Positions 54,940-64,000 of a DNA stretch of 64,000 bases are shown here, in pieces. The notes under the pieces are model-generated. The model ran no database searches, was not told the origin of the DNA, and was given only the letters and a program-made list of their open reading frames with translations. Position numbers and translations under genes: made by a program. Origin of the DNA: Bradyrhizobiaceae bacterium (GTDB taxonomy: Bacteria > Pseudomonadota > Alphaproteobacteria > Rhizobiales > Xanthobacteraceae); assembly GCA_003963145.1 (NCBI GenBank), contig RXJJ01000002.1:186001-250000 (forward strand), read 5' to 3'. Within the stretch, counting starts at the first letter, position 1, and each line of letters starts with the position of its first letter.

Positions 54940-55013
54940 TGGAGGCCACGACCAGAATTGAACTGGTGTAAACGGTTTTGCAGACCGCTGCGTAACCACT
55001 CCGCCACGTGGCC
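54940..55013 (-). tRNA. tRNA-Cys (anticodon GCA)
   Basis: On the minus strand it starts GGCCACGTGGCGGAGTGG and ends CGTGGCC-T-CCA. The anticodon loop CTGCAAA gives GCA. It lies 111 bases from tRNA-Asn, both on the same strand and probably co-transcribed, Cys first. The T-loop reads GTTCAATTC. 74 bases including encoded CCA. Confidence 0.94.
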
Positions 55014-55281
55014 CCAAGAGGCGAAACTCATATCTGGTATCAAATACTTAGGCAAGCGGCCGCGCCTCGTTCCCCACTCTCCTGAAACAGAAACCCGCGT
55101 CATTCCAAAGCGCTGCATGCTTTCAGTCGATGCGCAATCCGTGCGAGGATGTAGCCGGCCCCAACCTGCCCTCCCGTCGATCGGCGCTGAATTCGGTGCT
55201 GACTGGCTCACGATTAACAACCGGCGGACGGCCTGATAGTGAAACACTGGCCATGATCCATTTTCGTTGTGCGGGGGAGCG

Positions 55282-56253
55282 ATGACCACGGCTTTGAACA
55301 TCGTCTCGTCCTCGGACGAAGGCTATGTCGGCAATTACTGCGCGCTGCTGCATTCCGCCTGGCTCTATCATCCGGACGCCCGGTTTTTCCTGCTTGACTG
55401 CGGGATCGCGCCGCAAAGCCTGTCGCGATTGCTTGCCTTCGCAGCGGAGCGATCGATCGATCTTTCGATTGTGGACGCCAAGGACAGGCTCGCGTCCGAA
55501 CTCCCGCATTACAACAAGCGCTCTGCGTTCGGCCGTGTGCTGATCCCGGAGCTTTTGCCGGCCGGAATTGAACGGGCCATCTATCTCGACGCCGACATGA
55601 CCGTTGTCGGAGATCTCACCGCGCTCCACGAGGCGGATCTGGGCGATGCCGTCGCTGGCGTTTGCCTCGACGGGCTGCCGTCCGGCCTCAAACGCGAGGA
55701 GGAAGTCCAGAAATTCGATTACGCCGGCGCCTATTTCAACAGCGGAATGCTTCTGCTCGATTTTGCAAAGTGGCTCCGGGAAGGCATTGCACGCCAGACC
55801 ATCGCCTTTGCCAATGAAAACCCCGAGAGGCTTCTCGCCATGGATCAATCGGCGTTAAATCTGATCCTGCACGGCCGCGTCAAAATCCTTCCGAACATCT
55901 GGAATTTTTTCAATGTCGAGAACGGAGCAGTGAATTTTGCGGATGTTCGCATCGTCCATCACACGAACGGACGTCGCCCATGGGTCGGATATTCCCCTTT
56001 TTCGGATATCTATCATTTTCACAGAAGCCGCACGCCATTTGCGATCCCGCCGACCACCAGGACTTTTTCCGACAAGGCCGCCATTGTCAGACGCATCGCG
56101 CTGTCGTGGGTCTGGCCCAAATACCGGCGCCATGCCCGCAGGGATCGTCTGAAGGCGCTCGCGGAGAGCGCGATAACTCAACCCGCCGTGAAAAACGCGA
56201 GCGCCAAAATGGCCCGCGTGTCCACTGGCATCCGCGATGCAGTCACCACATGA
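55282..56253 (+). CDS. Glycosyltransferase family 8 protein
   Basis: The ATG at 55282 follows GGGGGAGCG. The 323-residue protein starts MTTALNIVSSSDEGYVGNYC, typical of GT8, and has the metal-binding DxD in AIYLDADMTVVGDLTALHEA (D103, D105), then YFNSGMLLLDF and MDQSALNLIL. These enzymes retain the anomeric configuration and move glucose or galactose from UDP-sugars to lipopolysaccharide or other acceptors. The final 60 residues are basic. No other polysaccharide genes lie nearby, so the acceptor is unknown. Confidence 0.87.
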   Translation: MTTALNIVSSSDEGYVGNYCALLHSAWLYHPDARFFLLDCGIAPQSLSRLLAFAAERSIDLSIVDAKDRLASELPHYNKRSAFGRVLIPELLPAGIERAIYLDADMTVVGDLTALHEADLGDAVAGVCLDGLPSGLKREEEVQKFDYAGAYFNSGMLLLDFAKWLREGIARQTIAFANENPERLLAMDQSALNLILHGRVKILPNIWNFFNVENGAVNFADVRIVHHTNGRRPWVGYSPFSDIYHFHRSRTPFAIPPTTRTFSDKAAIVRRIALSWVWPKYRRHARRDRLKALAESAITQPAVKNASAKMARVSTGIRDAVTT

Positions 56254-57130
56254 GCATATCCGCGTGATAAAAACGAAAATCGCGCTGGCCGCATGGATGA
56301 TCGCCGCGGCATTTCCGGTCCTGGTGTCCCCTGCCTGGTCCGCCGAGGATGTTCCGCCGGCTCCCGCGTCGGCGGAAATACCGATCGATCTCGACAAGGC
56401 GGGACGCGGCGGCGATCTTGCCGCCCGCGCGGTGGTGCGGCTTCTGTGTCCGGCGCTGAACAGCGCCAGCAGCGGCTTCCTCCACAAGAGCGGCAACATC
56501 ATCACCAGCGAAAGCGCGGTTCACGATTGCAGCTTTCCCGCGATGGTGATGGCCGATGGCAAGGTCTCGCCCGTGACAGTTGTCGCGGCCGATCAGTATC
56601 GCGATCTGGCGATCGTCAAGCCAAGCGCGCCACTGGACGCCAAATCGTTGCCGATCGCGAGCGGCGATACGATCAGGATCGGCATGCAGGTTGCCACATG
56701 GGGATTTCCGAGCGGCTATTTCGGCCTGACGCCGATGCTGAGCGTCGGTTATCTCGCCGGCACCGATTTGAACCAGACCGGCGCGGGCAAGCCCGTCAAG
56801 CAATGGGTCGTGAACGGACTGTTCAACGGCGGCAACACGGGCGGCCCGCTGATCGACACGGCGACCGGTGAAGTCTTCGGCGTGATCACGACCAAGCTTG
56901 CGCCGCTCACGATCGACACCACGGCGATGCTGCGCGCGCTGGAAAATTCGACTGCGGGTCCGGCCTATGCCGGCACCACCTCGGACGGCAAGCAGGTGAC
57001 GGTGACAGAGGGGCAACTGGTCGGACGGGTTGTGAACGAGTTACGCCGTCAGGTTCAGCTTGTCGTCGGCAAGGCGGTAATGCGCGACGACCTCATCGCC
57101 TTCCTCAAGGCCAACAATATCGAGCCGTGA
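56237..57130 (+). CDS. Trypsin-fold periplasmic protein, catalytic residues apparently replaced
   Basis: The 297-residue protein has a signal peptide (IKTKIALAAWMIAAAFPVLV, cut after WSA) and a DegP-like chymotrypsin fold: SSGFLHKSGNIITSESAVHD, QYRDLAIVKP, GMQVATWGFPSGYFGLTPML and NGGNTGGPLID. Aligned by eye with HtrA proteases, the catalytic histidine position (TNxHV) is TSESAV, and the serine of GNSGGPL is threonine; only the aspartate (YRDLAIV) is kept. A pseudoprotease is therefore possible. There is no PDZ domain. The ATG at 56237 overlaps the glycosyltransferase end by 17 bases; the GTG at 56264 (MIKTKIALAAW) may be the true start. Confidence 0.8.
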   Translation: MQSPHEHIRVIKTKIALAAWMIAAAFPVLVSPAWSAEDVPPAPASAEIPIDLDKAGRGGDLAARAVVRLLCPALNSASSGFLHKSGNIITSESAVHDCSFPAMVMADGKVSPVTVVAADQYRDLAIVKPSAPLDAKSLPIASGDTIRIGMQVATWGFPSGYFGLTPMLSVGYLAGTDLNQTGAGKPVKQWVVNGLFNGGNTGGPLIDTATGEVFGVITTKLAPLTIDTTAMLRALENSTAGPAYAGTTSDGKQVTVTEGQLVGRVVNELRRQVQLVVGKAVMRDDLIAFLKANNIEP

Positions 57131-57138
57131 CGCCCGCG

Positions 57139-57858
57139 CTATTTGCGCTTGCGGCGCCAGTCGCGTTTCTTGGGCTTCGGTGCGATATGCGGCGTCTCCG
57201 CCTGCACCTGCCGGTAACGCGTCAGCATGCGTTCAAACGCGCCGAGCAGCGCGGCTTCGATCTGCTCGTTTTTGTTGAGCCGGCCAAGCACCATCGCCGC
57301 CGCCTCGATGGTGGACAGTCCGTCGCTGCGCGGCTCGCGCCGCAATTTACCATAGAGCGAAGGCCGTGACGGGTTGAGGATGATGCGGCGGCATTTCAGC
57401 ATCCAGGCGTTACGCCACCACAGCGCCTTGGCCTGGCTCCATGTGCCGTCCAGAAGGATAATGCCCTCCAGACTGTTGAGGATCGCGCGCTGCCCCTCCT
57501 CGATCTCGCCCTTGCGGCCGATCGCCACGACGTCGTCATCCGTGTCAAGGTCAGCCACCTTGGATGAACCGAGATAAAGGATGCCCCAGCGCGAGGGATC
57601 GACGTCGCGGCCGAGAATCTTCGACAGGCTCGGCCAGGACAGGCCGACTTTCACGGTCGCGTTGGCGAAATGCATTGCCGTCAGCCGCGCGGTGCCGAGC
57701 AGACGGTCCTGCTCCTGCGGATGCATCAGGATCAGAAGCTCGATCCGGCTGTCCAGCGGCGTCACGCTCTCACAAATGCACAGCGGCAGCGGCTTGCCGC
57801 ATTGCGGACATTCCGGGATGTCCTCAACGGAATCCGCCGGATGAATATTTCGAGACAT
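57139..57858 (-). CDS. DTW-domain tRNA-uridine aminocarboxypropyltransferase
   Basis: The 239-residue protein has the DTW signature as DGTW (137-140) in LLDGTWSQAKALWWRN, an N-terminal cysteine cluster (C17, C20, C27, C29 in ECPQCGKPLPLCICE) likely binding zinc, and MHPQEQDRLLGTA. DTW proteins of this type (TapT and relatives) transfer the aminocarboxypropyl group of SAM to uridine in tRNA (acp3U). The C terminus is strongly basic (KPKKRDWRRKRK), fitting RNA binding. It converges with the trypsin-fold gene, eight bases apart. Confidence 0.88.
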   Translation of the reverse strand: MSRNIHPADSVEDIPECPQCGKPLPLCICESVTPLDSRIELLILMHPQEQDRLLGTARLTAMHFANATVKVGLSWPSLSKILGRDVDPSRWGILYLGSSKVADLDTDDDVVAIGRKGEIEEGQRAILNSLEGIILLDGTWSQAKALWWRNAWMLKCRRIILNPSRPSLYGKLRREPRSDGLSTIEAAAMVLGRLNKNEQIEAALLGAFERMLTRYRQVQAETPHIAPKPKKRDWRRKRK

Positions 57859-57907
57859 GCGGCACGCTATACGCTACGTGCAATGTCTCATCAACAGCGC
57901 GAAACCG

Positions 57908-59860
57908 TCAGGCAGCGGATCGTTTCGGTGCCGGCGCACGATGACGCAGCCAGCGTCCGAGCAGCTTGCGGCGGCCCTTGCGCGGAATGAGTTCGATATC
58001 GCTGACCAGCTTCGCGCCTCCCTTGCGCCGCTCCAGCATGATCTTGCGGCTGTGAAAGGCTTCAAGCTCGGGCCTGTGCGCCACGCTGACGATGGTCGCA
58101 TCCTTGAGCTCGTTGTTGATGAGGCCCATCATCTTGTCCTGACTGGGTTCGTCCAGCGCAGAGGTCGATTCATCGAGGACGATGATGTCGGGCCTGTGCA
58201 GCAGCAGCCGCGCGAACGCCAGTCTTTGCTTTTCGCCGCCCGACAGGGTCTGGTCCCAGGGCGCCTCGTCTTCGATTTTCTCTTTCAGATGACCGAGGCC
58301 GACCTTGTCCAGCGCCTCGCCGATCTGCTCCACCGTCCAGTCATCCGCCGCCGCCGGATAGGCGGCCGCACGGCGCAGGGTGCCGACCGGGATGTAAGGC
58401 TTCTGCGGAAGCATGAAGAGGCGGCGATCGGGATGAATATCGACGCTGCCGCCGCCCCACGGCCAAAGCCCTGCGATCGCGCGCACCAGCGTGCTTTTGC
58501 CGCTGCCCGACTCGCCGGCCACCAGTACCCGCTCGCCGGGCTCGATCACGACTTCGGTTTCGCCGACGACAGCGGTGCCGTCGTTGAGCGCCACCGACAA
58601 ATCGTTGAGTTTCATCATGGCATCGTCATCGGTTTCGCCGCGGTCGATGCGGTTCTTGCCCTCGCCGGTTTCGGCCCGCTCCAGACCGTCGAGCGACATC
58701 ATCAGCGAGGCAATGCGGCGGGCGCCCGCATTCCATTCGGCGAGCCGGGGATAATTATCGACCAGCCAGCCGAACGCGGCCTGCACGATGGTGAAGGCGG
58801 ATGCTGCCTGCATCACCTGCCCCAGCGTCATGCTGCCGTCGAGGAATTTCGGAGCGCAGAGCAGGATCGGCACCACGGGCGCGATCAGGCTCGAACCTTG
58901 CGATACGATGGTGGTGCGCATGTATTGGCCGCACAGCCTCGTCCATTCCTTAAGGACATTGGCGAAAGACTTGTCGATACCGGCGCGTTCCTCTTCCTCT
59001 CCGCCAAGCAGCGCGATGCTTTCGCCGTTTTCGCGGACACGGGTCAGCGCAAAGCGGTAGTCCGCCTCCGACTGATTCTTGCTTTCGGAGATCGAGACGA
59101 AATTGCGTCCGATCACAACCATCGAACCGCTGGCAATCAGGGCATAGACGATCGCAGCGATCACAAGAAAGCCGGGAATGGTGATTGAGGTGCCGCCGGT
59201 CTCCAGTGTCAGCGCGCCGCCGATGGTCCACAGCACCACGATGAAGGTTGTCGCAGACAGAAACGCCTGCGTGACGCCGGAGGCGAAATCGACCGGCGCG
59301 TCGGTCGCGATACGCAGGTCTTCCGCAATTCTGTACTCCGGGTTCTGGTGGTCGCCCTGAACGAGATTGAGCTGATAGTAGCGCCCGTTCTTCAGCCAGC
59401 GTGAAATGACGGCGTTGGTCAGCCATTGCCGCCAGCGGCGCTGGATGCTCATGCGGGCATAGACCTGCGCAACGCCCAGCATCACGCTGGAGATCGCCAG
59501 CGGAAAGAAAATGCTGGTCAGATATACGACCGCGGAGGCATTTTTCTTTTCAATGGCGTCGAAGATAGACCTGTTCCAGACGTTGATGCGATACTGGACG
59601 AAGATGTTCAGGACGATGAGCGCGAACAGACCGCCAGTGAAGATCCACGCAAGCCTGCCGCCGTTTTTGCCCCAGTAACCGCGCGCACTGATCCAGAATC
59701 GCGTCAGCAGATATTCACGGCGAAGCTCTTCGGCTTCCTCCTCGGTCAGCTCGGGATCGGTCTCCACAAGCTCGGGAGGCGGTGGTTCGACTGACTTCCC
59801 GTCCTCCGTGACAATTTCCTGGATAGGAGGCTGTTTTTCTTTCGCTTGTGGCTTTGCCAT
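57908..59860 (-). CDS. ABC exporter of the BacA/SbmA-like (BclA) type
   Basis: The 650-residue protein has an acidic cytoplasmic N-terminal segment (about 1-60, with VEPPPPELVETDPELTEEEA), an ABC_membrane_2 (SbmA/BacA-like) domain with six helices (about 65-390, RYYQLNLVQGDHQNPEYRIA) and an ATPase domain with Walker A GESGSGKST, signature LSGGEKQR and Walker B IIVLDESTSALDEP. BclA in Bradyrhizobium is such a fusion and takes up NCR peptides during symbiosis; other members move very long chain fatty acids or peptides. A role in peptide uptake is inference only. It lies 49 bases before the DTW gene on the same strand, so the two may be co-transcribed. Confidence 0.88.
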   Translation of the reverse strand: MAKPQAKEKQPPIQEIVTEDGKSVEPPPPELVETDPELTEEEAEELRREYLLTRFWISARGYWGKNGGRLAWIFTGGLFALIVLNIFVQYRINVWNRSIFDAIEKKNASAVVYLTSIFFPLAISSVMLGVAQVYARMSIQRRWRQWLTNAVISRWLKNGRYYQLNLVQGDHQNPEYRIAEDLRIATDAPVDFASGVTQAFLSATTFIVVLWTIGGALTLETGGTSITIPGFLVIAAIVYALIASGSMVVIGRNFVSISESKNQSEADYRFALTRVRENGESIALLGGEEEERAGIDKSFANVLKEWTRLCGQYMRTTIVSQGSSLIAPVVPILLCAPKFLDGSMTLGQVMQAASAFTIVQAAFGWLVDNYPRLAEWNAGARRIASLMMSLDGLERAETGEGKNRIDRGETDDDAMMKLNDLSVALNDGTAVVGETEVVIEPGERVLVAGESGSGKSTLVRAIAGLWPWGGGSVDIHPDRRLFMLPQKPYIPVGTLRRAAAYPAAADDWTVEQIGEALDKVGLGHLKEKIEDEAPWDQTLSGGEKQRLAFARLLLHRPDIIVLDESTSALDEPSQDKMMGLINNELKDATIVSVAHRPELEAFHSRKIMLERRKGGAKLVSDIELIPRKGRRKLLGRWLRHRAPAPKRSAA

Positions 59861-59916
59861 GGGCCGATAACGGAGGTGGAACCCGAAAGTTCCACACCAC
59901 CTTCACGCACCCGTGA

Positions 59917-62900
59917 CTATTCCGCCGGCGATGCTTGAGGCACGGGATCGCGGCTTTCGCGCCCACGCAGCCTGTCGATCAAAAGATAGATCACCGGCGT
60001 GGTGTAGAGAGTGAGGATTTGCGACACCAGCAAACCGCCGATGATGGTCACGCCGAGCGGCCTTCGCAATTCCGTGCCGGGACCGCTCGCCACCACCAGC
60101 GGCACGGCGGCGAGCAGCGCCGCCATCGTCGTCATGAGAATGGGACGAAAACGCGCCAGGCATGCCTCGAAAATCGATTCCTCCGACGACAGCCCGCGAT
60201 GGCGCTCGCCCTCCAGCGCGAAATCGACGATCATGATGCCGTTCTTCTTCACGATGCCAATCAGGAGAATGACGCCGACGAAGGCGATCACGGTCAGCGG
60301 CATGCCGACGATCAGGAGCGCCAGTAACGCGCCGAGACCGGCCGATGGCAGCGTGGAGATGATGGTCAGGGGATGGGCGAGGCTTTCGTACAGAATGCCG
60401 AGCACGATGTAGACGGCAACGAGAGCGCCGAGAATCAGCAGCGGCATGTGTCCGGCCGTCTTCTGGCTGTCGGCGGCGTTGCCTTCGAAATAGCCGCGAA
60501 TGCCTTCGGGCATGTGCAGTTCGGCGACGGCGCGCTGGATGTTGCCGGTCGCCGTTTCCAGCGGCACGTTGGGCAGCAGATTGAACGAGATCGTGGTGGA
60601 CGGGAAAGAGCCGGTGTGGCGAACGGCGAGCGGCGCAAGACCTCGCGTGATCTTGACCAGCCCGAGCAACGGCACCTGCCCGTTGGTGCCATTCACGTAA
60701 ATATGCGCGAGCTGCGACGGATCGGTCTGCAGTTTGGGATCGACTTCGAGCACCACCTGATACTGGTTCCGCTGGGTATAGATGTATGAAATCTGCCGCT
60801 GCGAAAATGCGTTGTTCAGGGCGTTGTCGATGTCCTGCACTTCGACGCCGAGGCTGGAGGCCTTGTCGCGGTCAATCGCAAGATTGAGCTGCAATCCGGC
60901 GTCGTCGCTGTCGCTCGAAATATCCGTGATGCCTTCGACGCTCTCCATTCGCCGCCTCACGATCGGGGCCCATTTCTGCAGCAGCCCGAGATCGGCGCTC
61001 GACAGCGTATATTGGTAATCGGAATCGCTCTGCCGCCCTCCGGAGCGGATGTCCTGCGCCGCCACCATGAACAGGCGGATGCCCGGAATCTTGCCGAGTT
61101 CACGGCGCAGCCGATCGATCACCAGCACCGTCGAGAGCCCTTCCCGCTCCTCAGGCGGCTTGAGCGAGATGAACATGGTGCCGCGGTTCGCGCCGCCGCC
61201 GCCCGGTCCGCCGCTTCCGCCGAGGATCGAGCCGATGCCGGCAACAGCCGGATCGGCCATCACCGTGTCCGCGACACGCTCCTGAAGGACTTTCATGGAC
61301 TGAAATGAGGTATCGGCCGACGCCCGGGTCGAGCCGAAAATGAATCCGCTGTCGTCGGTCGGAAAATAACCTTTCGGCATTTTCGCATAGAGGACGACGG
61401 TGAGCGCAATCGTGGCAAAGAACACGATCACGGTGGTGATCGGAAAACGCAACACAATACGCAATGTGCGCTCGTAGAATTTCAGAACGCGCGACAGAAA
61501 ACCTTCGACCGCGCGATCCAGCCACGTTTCATTGGCGGATGTCACGCCCTTGATGTAGTGCGCGCAGATCATCGGCGTGATCGTCAGCGACACCAGCGTC
61601 GACACCGCGATGGCGAACACCAGCGTCAGCGAGAATTCGCGCAGCAGCCGTCCCACGATTCCTTCCATGAAAATCAGTGGCGTGAACGCGGCGACCAGCG
61701 AGACGCTGATCGAAAACACTGTAAAACCGATCTGCTTCGCGCCCTCCAGCGCGGCGCGATAGGGCGACAGGCCATGTTCGAGATTGCGGTACATGTTCTC
61801 GATCATGACGATGGCGTCGTCGACCACGAAGCCGATGGAAATTGCAAGCGCCATCAGCGACAGATTGTCGATGGAAAAACCGGCCGCCCACATGCCCGCG
61901 CAGGTGCCGGCCAGCGCCAGTGGCACGGAAATGCCCGCGGCAATCGTCGGGACGGCGCGCCGCAGGAACACGAACACGACGAGCATCACCAGCACACATG
62001 TCGCCGCCAGCGTCCATTGCATGTCATCGACGCTGGCCCGAATCGTTCCGGTGCGGTCGGTCAGGGTCGAGATCGTTACCGCCGCCGGAATCCATTGCTT
62101 GAGCTGCGGCAGCAGGGTCTTGATGCGGTCCACCGTGTCGATCACGTTGGCGTCGGCCTGCTTGGTGATCTGAAGCAGCACCGCGGGCTGTTTGTTGAAC
62201 CACGCAATGGAACGGCTGGATCGCGTGGCGTCGATCACGGTGGCGACATCCGACAGGCGCATGAAATTGCCGTCGGAGCCTGCTAGCACGAGGTCCTTGA
62301 ATTCCGCCGCCGTCCGCATCTGCGGATTGAGGCCGAGTGTCTCGCTCTGGCGTGCACCATCGAACGTGCCGACCGGACCGATGGCGTTGGCATTGACGAT
62401 GGCGGTGCGGACGGAATCGGTCGAAAGCCCGGCATTGGCAAGCAGCACCGGGTTGAGCTGGACGCGCACCGCCGGCTGGTCCGCCCCGCTCACGGTGACC
62501 TCGCCGACCCCCGGCACCTGCGCAAGGCGCTGCGCCACGATGGTGTCGGCAACGTCATAGACGGCACTCGACGACATCGTGTTCGACGTCAGCGCAATGA
62601 TGAAAACCGGAGCAGCTGATGGATTGGCCTTGCGGAATGTCGGCTGCGTCGGCAAATCCGTCGGCAGATCGGCCTGCGCGGCGTTGATCGCCGCCTGCAC
62701 GTCCCGCGCCGCCTTGTCGATATTGCGGCCAATCTCGAACTGCAGCTGGATGTTGGTCGAACCCAGCGAACTCGTCGAGGTAATCTGATTGACGCCGGAA
62801 ATTTCCCCGAGCCGGCGCTCCAGCGGAGCCGCGACGGTCGCGGCCATCACCGATGGATCGGCGCCCGGCCGCGACGCGGACACGAAGATGGCGGGAAAGT

Positions 62901-63021
62901 CGACATTCGGCACGCTGGCGACGGGCAGATTCACATAAGCGACCGCGCCGATCAGAAACAGGCCGATGCCAAGCAGCGTGGTGCCGACCGGCCTTCGGAT
63001 GAAGGGTTCGGATAACGACAT
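59917..63021 (-). CDS. RND efflux permease, MdtC-type
   Basis: The 1034-residue inner-membrane pump starts [20 protein letters not shown], as MdtB/MdtC do, and has twelve membrane helices with two large periplasmic loops. The proton-relay region of helix 4 (VDDAIVMIENMYRNLEHGLS) and the repeats in the second half (GLGALLALLIVGMPLTVIAF, GIVKKNGIMIVDFALEGERH) are intact. It forms a hetero-trimer with the product of the adjacent gene, exporting drugs or bile-salt-like compounds. Its start shares one base with the stop of the upstream pump gene (TAATG). No outer-membrane channel is next to it on the visible side. Confidence 0.93.
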   Translation of the reverse strand: MSLSEPFIRRPVGTTLLGIGLFLIGAVAYVNLPVASVPNVDFPAIFVSASRPGADPSVMAATVAAPLERRLGEISGVNQITSTSSLGSTNIQLQFEIGRNIDKAARDVQAAINAAQADLPTDLPTQPTFRKANPSAAPVFIIALTSNTMSSSAVYDVADTIVAQRLAQVPGVGEVTVSGADQPAVRVQLNPVLLANAGLSTDSVRTAIVNANAIGPVGTFDGARQSETLGLNPQMRTAAEFKDLVLAGSDGNFMRLSDVATVIDATRSSRSIAWFNKQPAVLLQITKQADANVIDTVDRIKTLLPQLKQWIPAAVTISTLTDRTGTIRASVDDMQWTLAATCVLVMLVVFVFLRRAVPTIAAGISVPLALAGTCAGMWAAGFSIDNLSLMALAISIGFVVDDAIVMIENMYRNLEHGLSPYRAALEGAKQIGFTVFSISVSLVAAFTPLIFMEGIVGRLLREFSLTLVFAIAVSTLVSLTITPMICAHYIKGVTSANETWLDRAVEGFLSRVLKFYERTLRIVLRFPITTVIVFFATIALTVVLYAKMPKGYFPTDDSGFIFGSTRASADTSFQSMKVLQERVADTVMADPAVAGIGSILGGSGGPGGGGANRGTMFISLKPPEEREGLSTVLVIDRLRRELGKIPGIRLFMVAAQDIRSGGRQSDSDYQYTLSSADLGLLQKWAPIVRRRMESVEGITDISSDSDDAGLQLNLAIDRDKASSLGVEVQDIDNALNNAFSQRQISYIYTQRNQYQVVLEVDPKLQTDPSQLAHIYVNGTNGQVPLLGLVKITRGLAPLAVRHTGSFPSTTISFNLLPNVPLETATGNIQRAVAELHMPEGIRGYFEGNAADSQKTAGHMPLLILGALVAVYIVLGILYESLAHPLTIISTLPSAGLGALLALLIVGMPLTVIAFVGVILLIGIVKKNGIMIVDFALEGERHRGLSSEESIFEACLARFRPILMTTMAALLAAVPLVVASGPGTELRRPLGVTIIGGLLVSQILTLYTTPVIYLLIDRLRGRESRDPVPQASPAE

Positions 63022-64000
63022 TACTGAACGCCTTCGGTCGCACCCGCTATCGGCGGAGACGGATCGCCCGCCGGCGGCACGGCCTTCTCGAGGCGGCGAT
63101 TGATGCGATCAAGCGCGAGATAGATCACCGGCGTCGTGTAAAGCGTCAGGACCTGCGAGACGAGCAGGCCGCCGATAATCGATATGCCGAGCGGAAAACG
63201 CAGTTCGGCGCCGGTGCCGCTCTCGATCGCCAGCGGCAGCGCACCGAACAGCGCCGCCAGCGTCGTCATCATGATGGGCCGGAAGCGCAGCAGACACGCC
63301 TGTACGATGGCGTCATACGCTGTCATGCCCTGATGGCGCTCGGCCTCCAGCGCGAAATCGATCATCATGATCGCGTTCTTCTTGACGATGCCCATCAGCA
63401 GAATAATGCCGATCAGGCCGATCACCGACAGATCCTGGCCGAACAGCATCAGCGCGAGAATCGCGCCGACACCCGCCGAGGGCAGCGTCGAAAGGATGGT
63501 GATGGGATGAATATAGCTCTCATAGAGCACGCCAAGGACGATATAGATCGTCACGACGGCGGCGAGGATCAGCCAGGGCTGTCCCGACAGAGATCGGGCG
63601 AACTCCGCCGCATCGCCCGAATAGATGCCGGTAATGTCGCTCGGCATGCCGATGTCTTTTTCTGTCCGCCTCAGCGCGTTCACGGCATCGCCGAGCGCGA
63701 CGCCCGGCGCGAGATTGAAGCTGAGCGACACGGCCGGAAACTGCGCCTGATGCGAGATCGCCAGCGGCGCCGTGGTGCGCACCAGCGTGGCAATGGCCGA
63801 GATCGGCACCTGAATGGTCCCCGCCCCCGCGGTCGCATTTGCCGCGCCGGGCACGTAGAGCCTTGAAAGGATGTTCGGATCGCTCTGGTCGTCGGGCTTT
63901 GCTTCCAGCACCACGCGATACTGATTGGCCTGACCGTAGATCGTCGAAACCTGACGCTGGCTGAACGCATCGTTCAGCGTATCGTTGACCGCCTGAAGGT
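63021..64000 (-). CDS. RND efflux permease, MdtB-type, 3' part
   Basis: The frame is open to the window end, where it reads [20 protein letters not shown], so the 5' two-thirds lie outside; about 326 residues remain. The visible part has the second-half RND landmarks: [21 protein letters not shown] [53 protein letters not shown] and [20 protein letters not shown]. It ends in a short polar tail ([15 protein letters not shown]). It pairs with the MdtC-type pump that follows with a one-base overlap. A periplasmic adaptor (MdtA) would be expected upstream, beyond 64000. Confidence 0.93.
   Translation of the reverse strand, partial: LQAVNDTLNDAFSQRQVSTIYGQANQYRVVLEAKPDDQSDPNILSRLYVPGAANATAGAGTIQVPISAIATLVRTTAPLAISHQAQFPAVSLSFNLAPGVALGDAVNALRRTEKDIGMPSDITGIYSGDAAEFARSLSGQPWLILAAVVTIYIVLGVLYESYIHPITILSTLPSAGVGAILALMLFGQDLSVIGLIGIILLMGIVKKNAIMMIDFALEAERHQGMTAYDAIVQACLLRFRPIMMTTLAALFGALPLAIESGTGAELRFPLGISIIGGLLVSQVLTLYTTPVIYLALDRINRRLEKAVPPAGDPSPPIAGATEGVQ

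Noticed and set aside
54754..55013. tRNA genes as an integration site of a mobile element
   Set aside because: No integrase, no direct repeat of the tRNA 3' ends and no change in composition nearby.
57857..59188. A 443-codon plus-strand frame opposite the ABC exporter
   Set aside because: Antisense shadow; the exporter has Walker A, signature and Walker B motifs.

Overview
The window reads as a chromosomal segment of an alphaproteobacterium in the order Hyphomicrobiales, most likely the Bradyrhizobium/Afipia/Nitrobacter group. The pointers are a GC-rich sequence, the gene order dusB-ntrB-ntrC-ntrY-ntrX-dat-hfq-hflX next to mazG, the ispDF fusion, a PopZ/DUF2497 protein, a DUF3551 small secreted protein and a BacA-like ABC exporter. 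The genus assignment is inference from gene content and order, not from a database match. There is no sign of phage, integrase, transposase, CRISPR array or replication origin.

Layout, left half. 1-3738: the 3' end of an assimilatory nitrate reductase (nasA) and a pxpB-pxpC-pxpA 5-oxoprolinase operon. 3810-13706: a cyclic-nucleotide neighbourhood with a CHASE2 class III adenylate cyclase, a metallo-beta-lactamase-fold hydrolase, a SulP-STAS transporter with a C-terminal cNMP domain, a cNMP-gated K+ channel, a small membrane-anchored cNMP-binding protein and a translationally coupled protein of unknown function. 13700-16532: an accessory-looking stretch of very small membrane or secreted proteins, four short tandem duplications, a structured possible RNA with a terminator, and tRNA-Ser(TGA). 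16533-25726: envelope and housekeeping genes rlpA, dacC-type PBP, tmk, holB, metG, tatD family and a PhnP-like MBL hydrolase, interrupted by an oppositely oriented sulfatase. 25731-31632: acyl-CoA ligase, thermonuclease-like protein, queC, mazG, hflX and hfq.

Layout, right half. 31814-40212: dat and the nitrogen-regulatory genes ntrX, ntrY, ntrC, ntrB and dusB, all on the minus strand. 40394-48487: ispDF, two palindromic elements, pncC/cinA, a Coq10/RatA-type START protein, lipA, mpg, a CynX-like MFS transporter and valS. 48692-57130: popZ, a TolC-family channel preceded by a PIMT-like gene, several small conserved unknowns, tRNA-Asn(GTT), tRNA-Cys(GCA), a GT8 glycosyltransferase and a trypsin-fold protein whose catalytic residues look replaced. 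57139-64000: a DTW-domain tRNA-modification enzyme, a BacA/BclA-like ABC exporter and two MdtB/MdtC-type RND pumps, the second cut by the window end.

How the genes fit together. The nitrate reductase and NtrBC/NtrYX describe nitrogen control. The 4.6-13.1 kb block holds a producer of cyclic nucleotide and three proteins with intact-looking phosphate-binding cassettes (transporter, channel, membrane sensor), which makes it the best candidate for a little-described system here. The second most unusual feature is the pair of palindromes between ispDF and cinA: they carry the stop codon of one gene and the likely ribosome binding site of the next. Most other genes are core alphaproteobacterial genes in tightly packed operons with 1-11 base overlaps.
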